A stretch of 7,360 bases of DNA from a gamma proteobacterium symbiont of Bathyaustriella thionipta. GTDB lineage: Bacteria > Pseudomonadota > Gammaproteobacteria > Chromatiales > Chromatiaceae. The notes under the pieces were generated by a model, which ran no database searches, had not been told where the DNA came from, and saw nothing but the letters and a program-made list of their open reading frames with translations. The translations under genes were made by a program, and so were the position numbers. Shown piece after piece: positions 1 through 5,802 of the stretch (position 1 is its first letter; every line of letters begins with the position of its first letter). Location of the stretch: assembly GCA_025656895.1 (NCBI GenBank), contig JAHXHF010000191.1:1-7360 (forward strand). Reading direction: 5' to 3'.

Positions 1-77
1 GGAAAAAGATTTTGTTTCACTGCTTTTGCGTATGGTGGCTTGATGGCTGACTGTCAGGTTGATTTGGATTTCAGTGA
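1..77 (+). other. Possible frameshifted remnant of the binding-protein gene upstream of its open frame
   Basis: No complete gene lies here. Frame 2 reads EKDFVSLLLRMVA before a TGA, and frame 1 then reads GGLMADCQVDLDFSE. Read one after the other, these resemble the stretch that usually precedes the G-S-G-x-F motif in family 5 binding proteins (a pattern like xxDFLSRLxVGILPAD). Frame 3, which carries the rest of the gene, has stops at 46-48, 55-57 and 75-77. This fits frameshifts and small deletions, or base errors near a contig end. The similarity is short and judged by eye. Confidence 0.3.
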
Positions 78-1016
78 AACTTCAGTAAAGAACAACTGCA
101 GTTAAAACGCCGTGCAGACGGGCAACGGCTTGATATTGTACTGGTAAAAGACCCGGCAGTACGTTTGCTGAAGCTGAAAAAAGGCGAGATCGATTTGCTG
201 CAGAATGATTTGTCCCCGGAACTGATGCATTATCTGAGCGAGGATGAAAACCTGCGTACCGAAAGCATGGCGGGTGACAATTTTGCCTATATCGGGTTTA
301 ACCTCAAGGATCCCCTCAGCGGGCAGCTGGCGATACGCCGTGCTATTGCTTATGCCATTGATCGTGAGGCCATTATCCGCCATGTGTGGAAAGGCCGCGC
401 GCGTCTGGCTGAAACCCTGTTGCCGCTACAACATTGGGCGGTTTCCAAAGAGCCGCAGGCGTATGCCTATAATCCGGACAAGGCCAAAGCACTCTTGCAT
501 GAGCTGGGTTACAGTGTGCAAAACCCTTTGCAGCTGGAATATAAAACATCGACCAATCCCCTGCGCATACGGCTGGCTACTGTGATGCAATATCAGTTAG
601 CACAGGTGGGTATTCAGCTCAAAATTCGCAGTCTGGACTGGGGCACTTTTTTCGCGGATATCAAGGCCGGGCGTTTTCAGATGTACAGCCTGAAATGGGT
701 GGGTATCAATACACCGGACATTTATCGCTATGTGTTTCACAGCCAGTCACTGTCACCGCAGGGGGCGAATCGCGGTCGCTACCGGAATATACAGGTGGAT
801 CAGCTGATTGAGCAGGCAGAGCAGCAGAATGAGCTGGCTGAGCGCACCGCCCGCTATGATCAGATAAACCAGCTGTTGCATGATGATCTGGTCTATCTGC
901 CGCTGTGGTATGAAGACCAGTTTGTCGCCATGCGCAATAATATCAGCCATTACAGGCTGGCGGCTGATGGCAATTATGACGGGCTGCAATGGATACAGAA
1001 GAACACACATGACTGA
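78..1016 (+). CDS. Peptide ABC transporter substrate-binding protein, family 5 (Opp/Dpp type), N-terminal half missing
   Basis: This is the C-terminal 312 residues of a periplasmic solute-binding protein that would deliver peptides to the permeases encoded downstream. Family landmarks are clear: GEIDLLQNDLSPEL (about 183-224), an IGFNLKDP segment followed by RRAIAYAIDREAII, the DWGTFFADIKAGRF segment, LPLWYEDQFVA, and the terminal YRLAADGNYDGL. Full family members have about 500 residues, so lobe I, the signal peptide and the usual G-S/T-G-P-Y/F motif are absent. The frame opens right after a TGA at 75-77 and has no ATG; the first possible start is a TTG at 165 with no ribosome binding site, and family similarity already begins before it (LQLKRR at about 96-113). 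The gene is therefore 5'-truncated or frameshifted rather than starting at 165. Its last 8 bases overlap the next gene (ATGACTGA). The family assignment is firm; whether the gene is functional is doubtful. Confidence 0.85.
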   Translation, partial: NFSKEQLQLKRRADGQRLDIVLVKDPAVRLLKLKKGEIDLLQNDLSPELMHYLSEDENLRTESMAGDNFAYIGFNLKDPLSGQLAIRRAIAYAIDREAIIRHVWKGRARLAETLLPLQHWAVSKEPQAYAYNPDKAKALLHELGYSVQNPLQLEYKTSTNPLRIRLATVMQYQLAQVGIQLKIRSLDWGTFFADIKAGRFQMYSLKWVGINTPDIYRYVFHSQSLSPQGANRGRYRNIQVDQLIEQAEQQNELAERTARYDQINQLLHDDLVYLPLWYEDQFVAMRNNISHYRLAADGNYDGLQWIQKNTHD

Positions 1017-1503
1017 AAAATATCCGCCATCCCGAATTGAGATCAGTCTGGAGCAACAGCGCCTGCGGCTTTTTCAGGCGCAGTCACTGATACAGGAATA
1101 TGCGGTATCCACCGCACTGAACGGAGCCGGGCAGCAGCATGGCAGTGGCTGTACCCCCTGTGGACAGCATCGTGTTCGTATCAAGATCGGGGCAGGTTGC
1201 CCGCCCGGCGCGGTCTTTGTCGGGCGTCGTTTCAGCGGTGAAATCTACACCCCCGAACTGGCACAGCAGCAGCCGCACAGAGACTGGATATTAACGCGTA
1301 TTCTGTGGTTGAGCGGAACAGAATCAGGACATAACCGGGGCGGCCATGTCGATACCCTGCGGCGTTACATCTATATACACGGCTGCCCGGATACTGAACC
1401 TATGGGTATTGCCCGTTCACATGGCTGTATCCGTATGCGCAATCATGATTTATTGCAGCTTTTTCCGCAGCTGGCCCGTGGCAGCCGGGTGGATATTTAC
1501 TGA
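1009..1503 (+). CDS. YkuD-fold L,D-transpeptidase family protein without signal peptide; possible cytoplasmic L,D-carboxypeptidase
   Basis: This 164-residue protein is a YkuD (L,D-transpeptidase) catalytic domain with almost nothing added. The active-site signature is complete: H124-G125 (YIYIHGCPD), then S137-H138-G139-C140 followed by IRMRN, with C140 the nucleophile. An earlier block (about 46-72) matches the family's TPxGxHxIxxxIG...xVFVGR pattern. The chosen start, ATG at 1009, overlaps the end of the binding-protein gene; the open frame reaches back to 880 but that part is a shadow of the upstream gene. No signal peptide, membrane segment or LysM domain is visible, so the product should stay in the cytoplasm. 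Periplasmic family members crosslink peptidoglycan or attach lipoproteins. Signal-less ones such as Acinetobacter ElsL act as L,D-carboxypeptidases on recycled muropeptides, which fits the transporter and nagZ nearby. Five cysteines, including a C48-x-x-C51 pair, are unusual. The fold is certain; the carboxypeptidase role is inferred. Confidence 0.9.
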   Translation: MTEKYPPSRIEISLEQQRLRLFQAQSLIQEYAVSTALNGAGQQHGSGCTPCGQHRVRIKIGAGCPPGAVFVGRRFSGEIYTPELAQQQPHRDWILTRILWLSGTESGHNRGGHVDTLRRYIYIHGCPDTEPMGIARSHGCIRMRNHDLLQLFPQLARGSRVDIY

Positions 1504-2420
1504 TGGGTGGCTTGCTGCGCCGGATATTGGCCGCCTTGCTCACCTCATTGGGGGTGCTGCTGCTGGTGTTTTTTCTGCTGCATCTGGCTCCGGGAGATCC
1601 GGTCGCGGTGATGCTGGGGGATCATGCCCGGCCTGCTGATTATACGGCTCTGCGACATGCACTGGGGCTGGAGCAAGGTTTGCCAACCCAGCTGGGACAT
1701 TATCTGCTGGCGTTAACGCAGGGTGATCTGGGGCATTCCCTGCATTCACAACAAACCGTGAGCAGCGTATTGGCTGCACGTATTCCGGCTACCTTGCAAC
1801 TGGCTCTGGTCGCTCTATTGTTTGCGTTGCTGCTGGCTGTTCCATTAGGCTTGGCGGCGGCTCTGTATAAAGATCGCTGGCCGGATCATGTCAGCAGCAG
1901 CTTTGCTTTGCTCGGTCTGTCTATTCCCAATTTCTGGCTGGGGCCTATGCTCATCATGCTGTTTGCTATCTATCTGGACTGGTTGCCGGTGAGTGGCCAG
2001 CAGGGTTTTGCCAGTGTGTTGTTGCCGGCATTGACACTGGGTACTTCAATGGCTGCTTTACTGGCACGGATGACGCGCGCCAGTGTGCTGGATGTGTTGC
2101 AGGAAGATTATGTCAGAACGGCTAAAGCCAAAGGGCTGCCAGCCACGCAAATCATGTGGCGGCATGTGTTGCGTAATGCGGCCTTGCCGCTGCTGACCTT
2201 GCTGGGACTGCAGTTCGGCGCTTTGCTCAGTGGCGCGGTGATTACCGAGCTGATTTTCAGTTGGCCGGGTATTGGTTCCTTATTGATAGAATCCATTCAG
2301 CAGCGTGACTATCCGCTGGTGCAGGGCGTGGTGTTGCTGATCGCGCTGACCTATGTCACGGTCAATCTGCTGACCGATTTAGCCTATGCGCGGCTTGATC
2401 CACGCATTCAGGCCGACTGA
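1503..2420 (+). CDS. Peptide ABC transporter permease, OppB/DppB type
   Basis: This 305-residue inner-membrane protein would form half of the membrane channel of a peptide importer, paired with the OppC-type protein encoded next. It shows one N-terminal membrane segment (about 8-28) followed by the APGDP motif, a periplasmic loop with GDLGHS (74-79), then five more hydrophobic segments (roughly 97-121, 131-158, 170-190, 225-248, 273-294). The cytoplasmic EAA loop that docks the ATPase is at about 203-223 (YVRTAKAKGL then WRHVL). The C-terminal ELIFSWPGIG block and the terminal YARLDPRI motif are typical of OppB/DppB/GsiC proteins, and the length is normal. The start ATG at 1503 shares its A with the preceding TGA (TGATG), indicating translational coupling. 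No ATPase gene accompanies it in the window. The substrate cannot be read from the sequence; a muropeptide or murein peptide is suggested only by the neighbours. Confidence 0.95.
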   Translation: MGGLLRRILAALLTSLGVLLLVFFLLHLAPGDPVAVMLGDHARPADYTALRHALGLEQGLPTQLGHYLLALTQGDLGHSLHSQQTVSSVLAARIPATLQLALVALLFALLLAVPLGLAAALYKDRWPDHVSSSFALLGLSIPNFWLGPMLIMLFAIYLDWLPVSGQQGFASVLLPALTLGTSMAALLARMTRASVLDVLQEDYVRTAKAKGLPATQIMWRHVLRNAALPLLTLLGLQFGALLSGAVITELIFSWPGIGSLLIESIQQRDYPLVQGVVLLIALTYVTVNLLTDLAYARLDPRIQAD

Positions 2421-2424
2421 ATCC

Positions 2425-3237
2425 ATGCAAACGATTATCAGTGTCGGCATTCTGTCCGCCTGGTTGCTGATGGCTTTACTCAGTCCCTGGTTCAGCGACA
2501 GCGGTAATCAAATCCATTTATCTCATCTGCTGCAGCCGCCCGGAGGAACCGTTTCTTTGGGTTACGATGATCTTGGACGGCCTTTGTTTGACCGGCTCAT
2601 GGGCGGCGCGCGTATCTCATTACTGGTGGCGGTCGGGGTAACCAGCCTGTCCATGCTGTTGGGGACATTGCTGGGTATGCTGGCCGGTTATTTCTGCGGC
2701 TGGGTGGATACACTGATTTCCCGCATTATTGATATTTTTCTGGCCTTTCCCGGTCTGTTACTGGCGATTGCGCTGGCCGGGGTGCTGGGTGCGGGAATCA
2801 GCAATCTGTTTATCGCGCTGATTGCCGTCGGCTGGATCGGCTACGCGCGACTCACCCGCGCGCAGGTTATGAGCCTGCGTCAACGGGACCATGTGCAGGC
2901 GGCCATCGCACTGGGAAGCCCTACCCGGATTATTTTCTGGCGACACCTGTTGCCGCTGATAAAAGGTCCTTTGATCGTTGAAGCCACTTTTGGCATAGCC
3001 GGCATGGTGATTGCTGAAGCCGGACTGTCCTTTCTGGGACTGGGTATACAGGCCCCCGACCCTTCCTGGGGCAGTATGATCCGTGATGGCAGTCGCTATT
3101 TACTGGTTGCGCCACATTTTGTCATTGTGCCGGGTATCGCCTTGTCACTGGTGGTGTTTGCGGTCAATCATCTGGGTGATCGTTTGCGTGATCAAACCGA
3201 ACAATCAACCTGGAAAAGCAGGCAGGGTAATGGCTGA
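2425..3237 (+). CDS. Peptide ABC transporter permease, OppC/DppC type
   Basis: This is the second membrane subunit of the peptide importer, 270 residues from the ATG at 2425. Landmarks are the N-terminal membrane segment (about 4-24), GYDDLGRP (46-53, the usual G-T-D-x-x-G-R-D block), the EAA loop at about 156-178 (HVQAAIALGSP then FWRHLLP), AEAGLSFLGLG with PDPSWG (198-216), and the terminal NHLGDRLRD. About six hydrophobic segments are visible. An in-frame ATG at 2386 would add 13 residues and overlap oppB by 35 bases. I prefer 2425, four bases after the oppB stop, because the extra stretch lies over the conserved oppB C-terminus, but neither site has a strong ribosome binding site. The extreme C-terminus is polar and not conserved. 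Length and motifs are normal for the family, so the subunit looks intact; it must use an ATPase encoded elsewhere. Confidence 0.94.
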   Translation: MQTIISVGILSAWLLMALLSPWFSDSGNQIHLSHLLQPPGGTVSLGYDDLGRPLFDRLMGGARISLLVAVGVTSLSMLLGTLLGMLAGYFCGWVDTLISRIIDIFLAFPGLLLAIALAGVLGAGISNLFIALIAVGWIGYARLTRAQVMSLRQRDHVQAAIALGSPTRIIFWRHLLPLIKGPLIVEATFGIAGMVIAEAGLSFLGLGIQAPDPSWGSMIRDGSRYLLVAPHFVIVPGIALSLVVFAVNHLGDRLRDQTEQSTWKSRQGNG

Positions 3238-3297
3238 AGCGGCTTGATGGCTAGCTATTCCACAGTGGCAGGGTTATATTCGGCGGCTGTTTCTTTT

Positions 3298-3303
3298 GGG
3301 AGA
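3298..3303 (+). promoter_or_regulatory. Ribosome binding site of nagZ
   Basis: GGGAGA lies five bases before the ATG at 3309 and is the best Shine-Dalgarno match in the left gene group. It shows that nagZ is translated independently, unlike the four overlapping or abutting genes before it. Confidence 0.7.
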
Positions 3304-3308
3304 AGAAC

Positions 3309-4352
3309 ATGACCAACGGCCCTGTCATGTTGGATATAGCCGGCACTGAACTCAGTGCTGAAGATCGAGAACTACTGGCTCATCCTGTGGTGGGTGGGGT
3401 CATTCTTTTCAGCCGCAATTTTTGTGATTTTGATCAGTTGCAGCAGCTTTGCCGAGATATTCACGCGCTGCGCCAACCGCATCTGCTGATTGCAGTGGAT
3501 CAGGAAGGCGGGCGGGTGCAACGCTTCCAGAAAGACTTCAGTCGCCTGCCGCCCGCTGCCTGGTACGGTCGCCTGTACGATCGCAAAGCCGAACAGGGTC
3601 TGCAGGTGTGTGAGCAGGCCGGCTGGCTGATGGCTACCGAATTGCGTGCCGCCGGTGTAGATTTCAGTTTCGCCCCGGTGTTGGATCTGGATCATGGGCT
3701 GAGTACGGTGATTGGTGACCGCGCCTTCCATCAACAACCGTCCAGCGTTGCTGAACTGGCGATTGCCTGGTGTCACGGCGCGCGAGAGGCGGGTATGGTG
3801 TCGGTCGGCAAACATTTTCCCGGTCATGGGGGCGTGGCGGCAGACTCACATACTGAACTGCCGGTTGATGAACGCACCATGAATGATATTCAAACTGACC
3901 TGTTTCCCTTTCGGCGGCTGATTGATAACGGTCTGGAAGCTATCATGCCGGCACATGTGATTTATGCGTCGGTTGATCGCGATCTGGCCGGTTTTTCACG
4001 CTACTGGTTGCGTGAAGTATTGCGCGGGAAATTAAATTTTAATGGTGTGATTTTCAGTGATGATCTGTCCATGCAGGCCACTGCCGCCAGTGGTTCGGTG
4101 CAGGATAGAGCCGGCACGGCACTGGAAGCCGGTTGTGACATGGTGCTGGTGTGCAATGATCGGGATGCGGCTGTGCAGGTGGTGGATGACCTGGCCAACC
4201 AGACCTTTGATCCGGTTTCACACATTCGTTGCATCCGTTTACACGGGCGTCAGCAGACCAGCCGCAGCCACTATCATGAAGATCCGAAGTGGCAGGCCGC
4301 CTTACAGGCTATCGCGGCCTGGGAAGCTGAATCTGAGCAGTTACTTGTTTAG
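3309..4352 (+). CDS. nagZ: Beta-N-acetylglucosaminidase NagZ (GH3), peptidoglycan recycling
   Basis: NagZ removes the N-acetylglucosamine from GlcNAc-1,6-anhydroMurNAc peptides in the cytoplasm. The 347 residues match the single-domain form of gammaproteobacteria (E. coli 341). Visible motifs are VDQEGGRVQRF (63-73), FAPVLDLD (121-128), GKHFPGHG (167-174), the flexible-loop acid/base dyad D179-S-H181, MPAHVIY (213-219), and FSDDLSM (249-255), in which D251 is the expected nucleophile. No signal peptide is present. In many bacteria NagZ products signal AmpR-type beta-lactamase induction; no ampR or ampC is seen here. It lies 71 bases after the OppC-type gene with no convincing promoter between, so co-transcription is likely. 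The C-terminal region after about 305 is less conserved, as is normal for the family. This is the most secure identification in the window and gives the strongest hint to the role of the upstream transporter. Confidence 0.97.
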   Translation: MTNGPVMLDIAGTELSAEDRELLAHPVVGGVILFSRNFCDFDQLQQLCRDIHALRQPHLLIAVDQEGGRVQRFQKDFSRLPPAAWYGRLYDRKAEQGLQVCEQAGWLMATELRAAGVDFSFAPVLDLDHGLSTVIGDRAFHQQPSSVAELAIAWCHGAREAGMVSVGKHFPGHGGVAADSHTELPVDERTMNDIQTDLFPFRRLIDNGLEAIMPAHVIYASVDRDLAGFSRYWLREVLRGKLNFNGVIFSDDLSMQATAASGSVQDRAGTALEAGCDMVLVCNDRDAAVQVVDDLANQTFDPVSHIRCIRLHGRQQTSRSHYHEDPKWQAALQAIAAWEAESEQLLV

Positions 4353-4376
4353 CTTGATTTTCTTGCTGAGTTTTAT
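4333..4376 (+). terminator. Weak terminator candidate after nagZ
   Basis: CTGAGCAG (4333-4340) can pair with TTGCTGAG (4363-4370) across a 22-base loop, with one G-G mismatch and one G-T pair, and is followed directly by TTTTAT. The stem begins inside the nagZ 3' end. The long loop makes it a weak candidate. It lies where convergent nagZ and ygfZ transcripts meet. Confidence 0.25.
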
Positions 4377-5410
4377 CCGGTTTCTTCCTCAAAGCCATAA
4401 GGAGGCTCATGCAGGCTGATCAAAGCGCCATCCAGACTGCCCAGGTGTACATTATCGGCTTGCGCGCTTTTGACTTCGACTACGGCCAGTAAATCATAGC
4501 CACCCTGTGGGGCGGGGCGTGCGTCCACCAGCTTTCCCGCACCCTGGCCGGAAGCACTGTCGGGCGAGAAAACTTCATCACCGGCTTGTGGCCGCTGATC
4601 TGTATCCACATGGCCGATGTACATACGCCGTTTCAATTTGCCCAGGTATTGCATGCGTGCCACCACTTCCTGGCCGGTATAGCAGCCTTTGGTAAAGCTG
4701 ATGGCCTCTACCCGTTGCAGATTCAACATCTGCGGAACAAAGGCTTCGCTGGTTTCATCGTACACTGTGGGTAGACCGGCCAGAATATCCCGGCGAGACC
4801 ATTCATCTGAGGAAACAGGCGTGGCCTGCTGGCTGAGTTGTTGCCAGCAGGCTTGTGCCCGCGCTGCCGGCACAATCAGTTGAACACGATCTGCGCCTAT
4901 ACGCGCCAGCAGCATACCATCGTGTTCCATCACATCATTTTCATTGTCGGGTGCCGGTATACCAAAAACAGAGGCAATAACTGCGCTCACGTTTTCTCCC
5001 ATCAAACCCAGACTGATGCGTTCATCACTGACATCAGTAAAGCGGGCATCGGCGCGCAACACAAACATACCAAGACGTTTCAGCATAGGCTGAATACGGA
5101 GCCCGGGAGCCTGTAAAAGAATTTCCCCGCCAGATGTCTGAAAAAGACGAAAACAGGCCAGTACACGGCCTTTGGGATTGCACAGCCCGGCCAGCAGACT
5201 GTGTTTGTCTGACAACTCTCGTACATCACTGGTCAGTTGCCCCTGCAGCAACTCAGAGGTGTCCGCACCCTCGGCAGAAATTGTTCCAAGCCAGGAAAGA
5301 TCCGCCAGCAGGCATTCGCTGTGCTGATCTGATGCTGCAAATTGTGCACGCCCGGCGGCATCAAAAGAAGCGCCCTGGGTGAGTAAAAAGGCTTGCCATT
5401 GTGGGTTCAT
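4373..5410 (-). CDS. ygfZ: tRNA-modifying protein YgfZ, folate-binding, iron-sulfur cluster maintenance
   Basis: YgfZ is a cytoplasmic, tetrahydrofolate-binding protein of the GcvT-like fold that supports the assembly or repair of certain iron-sulfur enzymes, including the tRNA methylthiotransferase MiaB. The 345-residue product (E. coli about 326) carries the signature K-G-C-Y-T-G-Q-E (241-248) with the conserved C243, preceded by FVPQMLNLQ (224-232). Near the N-terminus are the folate-domain blocks LLQGQLTSDV (54-63) and NPKGRVLA (78-85). The C-terminal part (about 255-335) has the usual GH..., AGxEV and LAVV elements of the barrel domain. The start at 5410 is preceded by TAGGATA about ten bases upstream on the minus strand. 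It is transcribed alone and ends 20 bases from the nagZ stop on the opposite strand. Nothing suggests damage, and no functional link with the recycling genes is implied. Confidence 0.96.
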   Translation of the reverse strand: MNPQWQAFLLTQGASFDAAGRAQFAASDQHSECLLADLSWLGTISAEGADTSELLQGQLTSDVRELSDKHSLLAGLCNPKGRVLACFRLFQTSGGEILLQAPGLRIQPMLKRLGMFVLRADARFTDVSDERISLGLMGENVSAVIASVFGIPAPDNENDVMEHDGMLLARIGADRVQLIVPAARAQACWQQLSQQATPVSSDEWSRRDILAGLPTVYDETSEAFVPQMLNLQRVEAISFTKGCYTGQEVVARMQYLGKLKRRMYIGHVDTDQRPQAGDEVFSPDSASGQGAGKLVDARPAPQGGYDLLAVVEVKSAQADNVHLGSLDGALISLHEPPYGFEEETG

Positions 5411-5461
5411 TGTTTAGTTATCCTAATCCTGTTTTCTGCCGGGAGCCGTGTTCTTGCTGTT

Positions 5462-5490
5462 AGAATGATGCGAAGTTAAGACGATATCAA
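5462..5490 (-). promoter_or_regulatory. Tentative ygfZ promoter
   Basis: On the minus strand, TTGATA (complement of 5485-5490) is followed after 17 bases by CATTCT (complement of 5462-5467). The -35 element is good but the -10 matches only three of six consensus positions. It lies about 50 bases upstream of the ygfZ start. Confidence 0.22.
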
Positions 5491-5599
5491 GCATTTATAC
5501 CCATGGAATTCTTGTTTGATTACATAAAATAGCTTTTAAGTTATTGAAAATATAAGACTATTATGTGCTTTCCTGGTTTTATTGAATGAGTGATGCAGT

Positions 5600-5605
5600 T
5601 ATAAT
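5600..5605 (+). promoter_or_regulatory. Candidate -10 box for the M4 protease gene
   Basis: A perfect TATAAT lies about 120 bases before the ATG at 5725. No good -35 sits 16-18 bases upstream (TTTTAT at 5577-5582 is the nearest; TTGAAT at 5582-5587 is too close). It may depend on an activator or be chance in AT-rich DNA. Confidence 0.3.
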
Positions 5606-5710
5606 CTTTATGGCCCATTTGAATACTGCACTGGCTGAAACCGGAGGGGCATTTACCTGTAAACCGGTTGTGCTGGTACAATGGCTAATATCAGGATATT
5701 GAATTGTATT

Positions 5711-5721
5711 GGAGAAAGAGG
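5711..5721 (+). promoter_or_regulatory. Ribosome binding site fixing the M4 protease start at 5725
   Basis: GGAGAAAGAGG precedes the ATG at 5725 by 3-10 bases. The later ATGs at 5803 and 5806 have only an AGG overlapping the stop codon, too close to serve. This marks 5725 as the original start and makes the TAG at 5797 a genuine interruption. Confidence 0.65.
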
Positions 5722-5724
5722 CTC

Positions 5725-5802
5725 ATGAAAATTGAATTAAATGTCAGTGGTCGTAAAAAAGTGTTATTTAACAAGATACTGCTGGCCACTTTGATGTAGG
5801 TC
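5725..5802 (+). pseudogene. Interrupted signal peptide of the M4 protease (in-frame TAG at 5797-5799)
   Basis: From ATG 5725 the frame reads MKIELNVSGRKKVLFNK, a basic n-region, then ILLATLM, the TAG stop, and V. It continues in the same frame as MMISTVSA-NDTE at 5803. Without the stop this is a textbook Sec signal peptide: charged n-region, hydrophobic core across the stop, and a V-S-A cleavage site. The reading frame is the same on both sides, so one substitution (for example from TTG for Leu) explains the defect. It leaves a 24-codon ORF ending four bases... before ATG 5803, where ribosomes could restart, but the restarted protein would have too little of the signal to be exported. Confidence 0.75.

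Larger units (their letters stand above)
5411..5724. other. Intergenic region between divergent ygfZ and the M4 protease gene
   Basis: These 314 bases are clearly AT-richer than the flanking genes, especially 5490-5610. They hold the leaders and promoters of two divergent genes. I see a TATAAT at 5600-5605, a small inverted repeat AACCGG/CCGGTT around 5639-5670 with an 18-base spacer, a 38-codon ORF (5586-5702) without a ribosome binding site, and the protease ribosome binding site at the right end. No riboswitch, tRNA or clear operator was recognised. Confidence 0.6.

Noticed and set aside
37..48. 12-base direct repeat GGCTTGATGGCT at 37-48 and 3241-3252
   Set aside because: About one such match is expected by chance in a window of this size, and no matching flanks extend it.
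880..1008. Earlier start for the YkuD gene
   Set aside because: This part lies over the conserved end of the binding-protein gene in another frame and its translation is not YkuD-like; ATG 1009 is the natural start.
3260..3268. Small palindrome CCACAGTGG between the OppC-type gene and nagZ
   Set aside because: Four base pairs with a one-base centre and no T-run; too small for a terminator or a supportable operator.
3238..3308. Separate promoter for nagZ (TTGATG at 3244 and TATATT at 3275)
   Set aside because: The spacing of about 25 bases is too long for a sigma-70 promoter, so co-transcription with the genes before it is simpler.
3372..3827. 151-codon open frame on the minus strand inside nagZ
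   Set aside because: It lies wholly opposite conserved nagZ sequence, has no recognisable motif and reflects codon bias of the sense gene.
4838..5382. Plus-strand open frames of 82-92 codons opposite ygfZ
   Set aside because: They are antisense to a secure gene, lack ribosome binding sites and show no family features.
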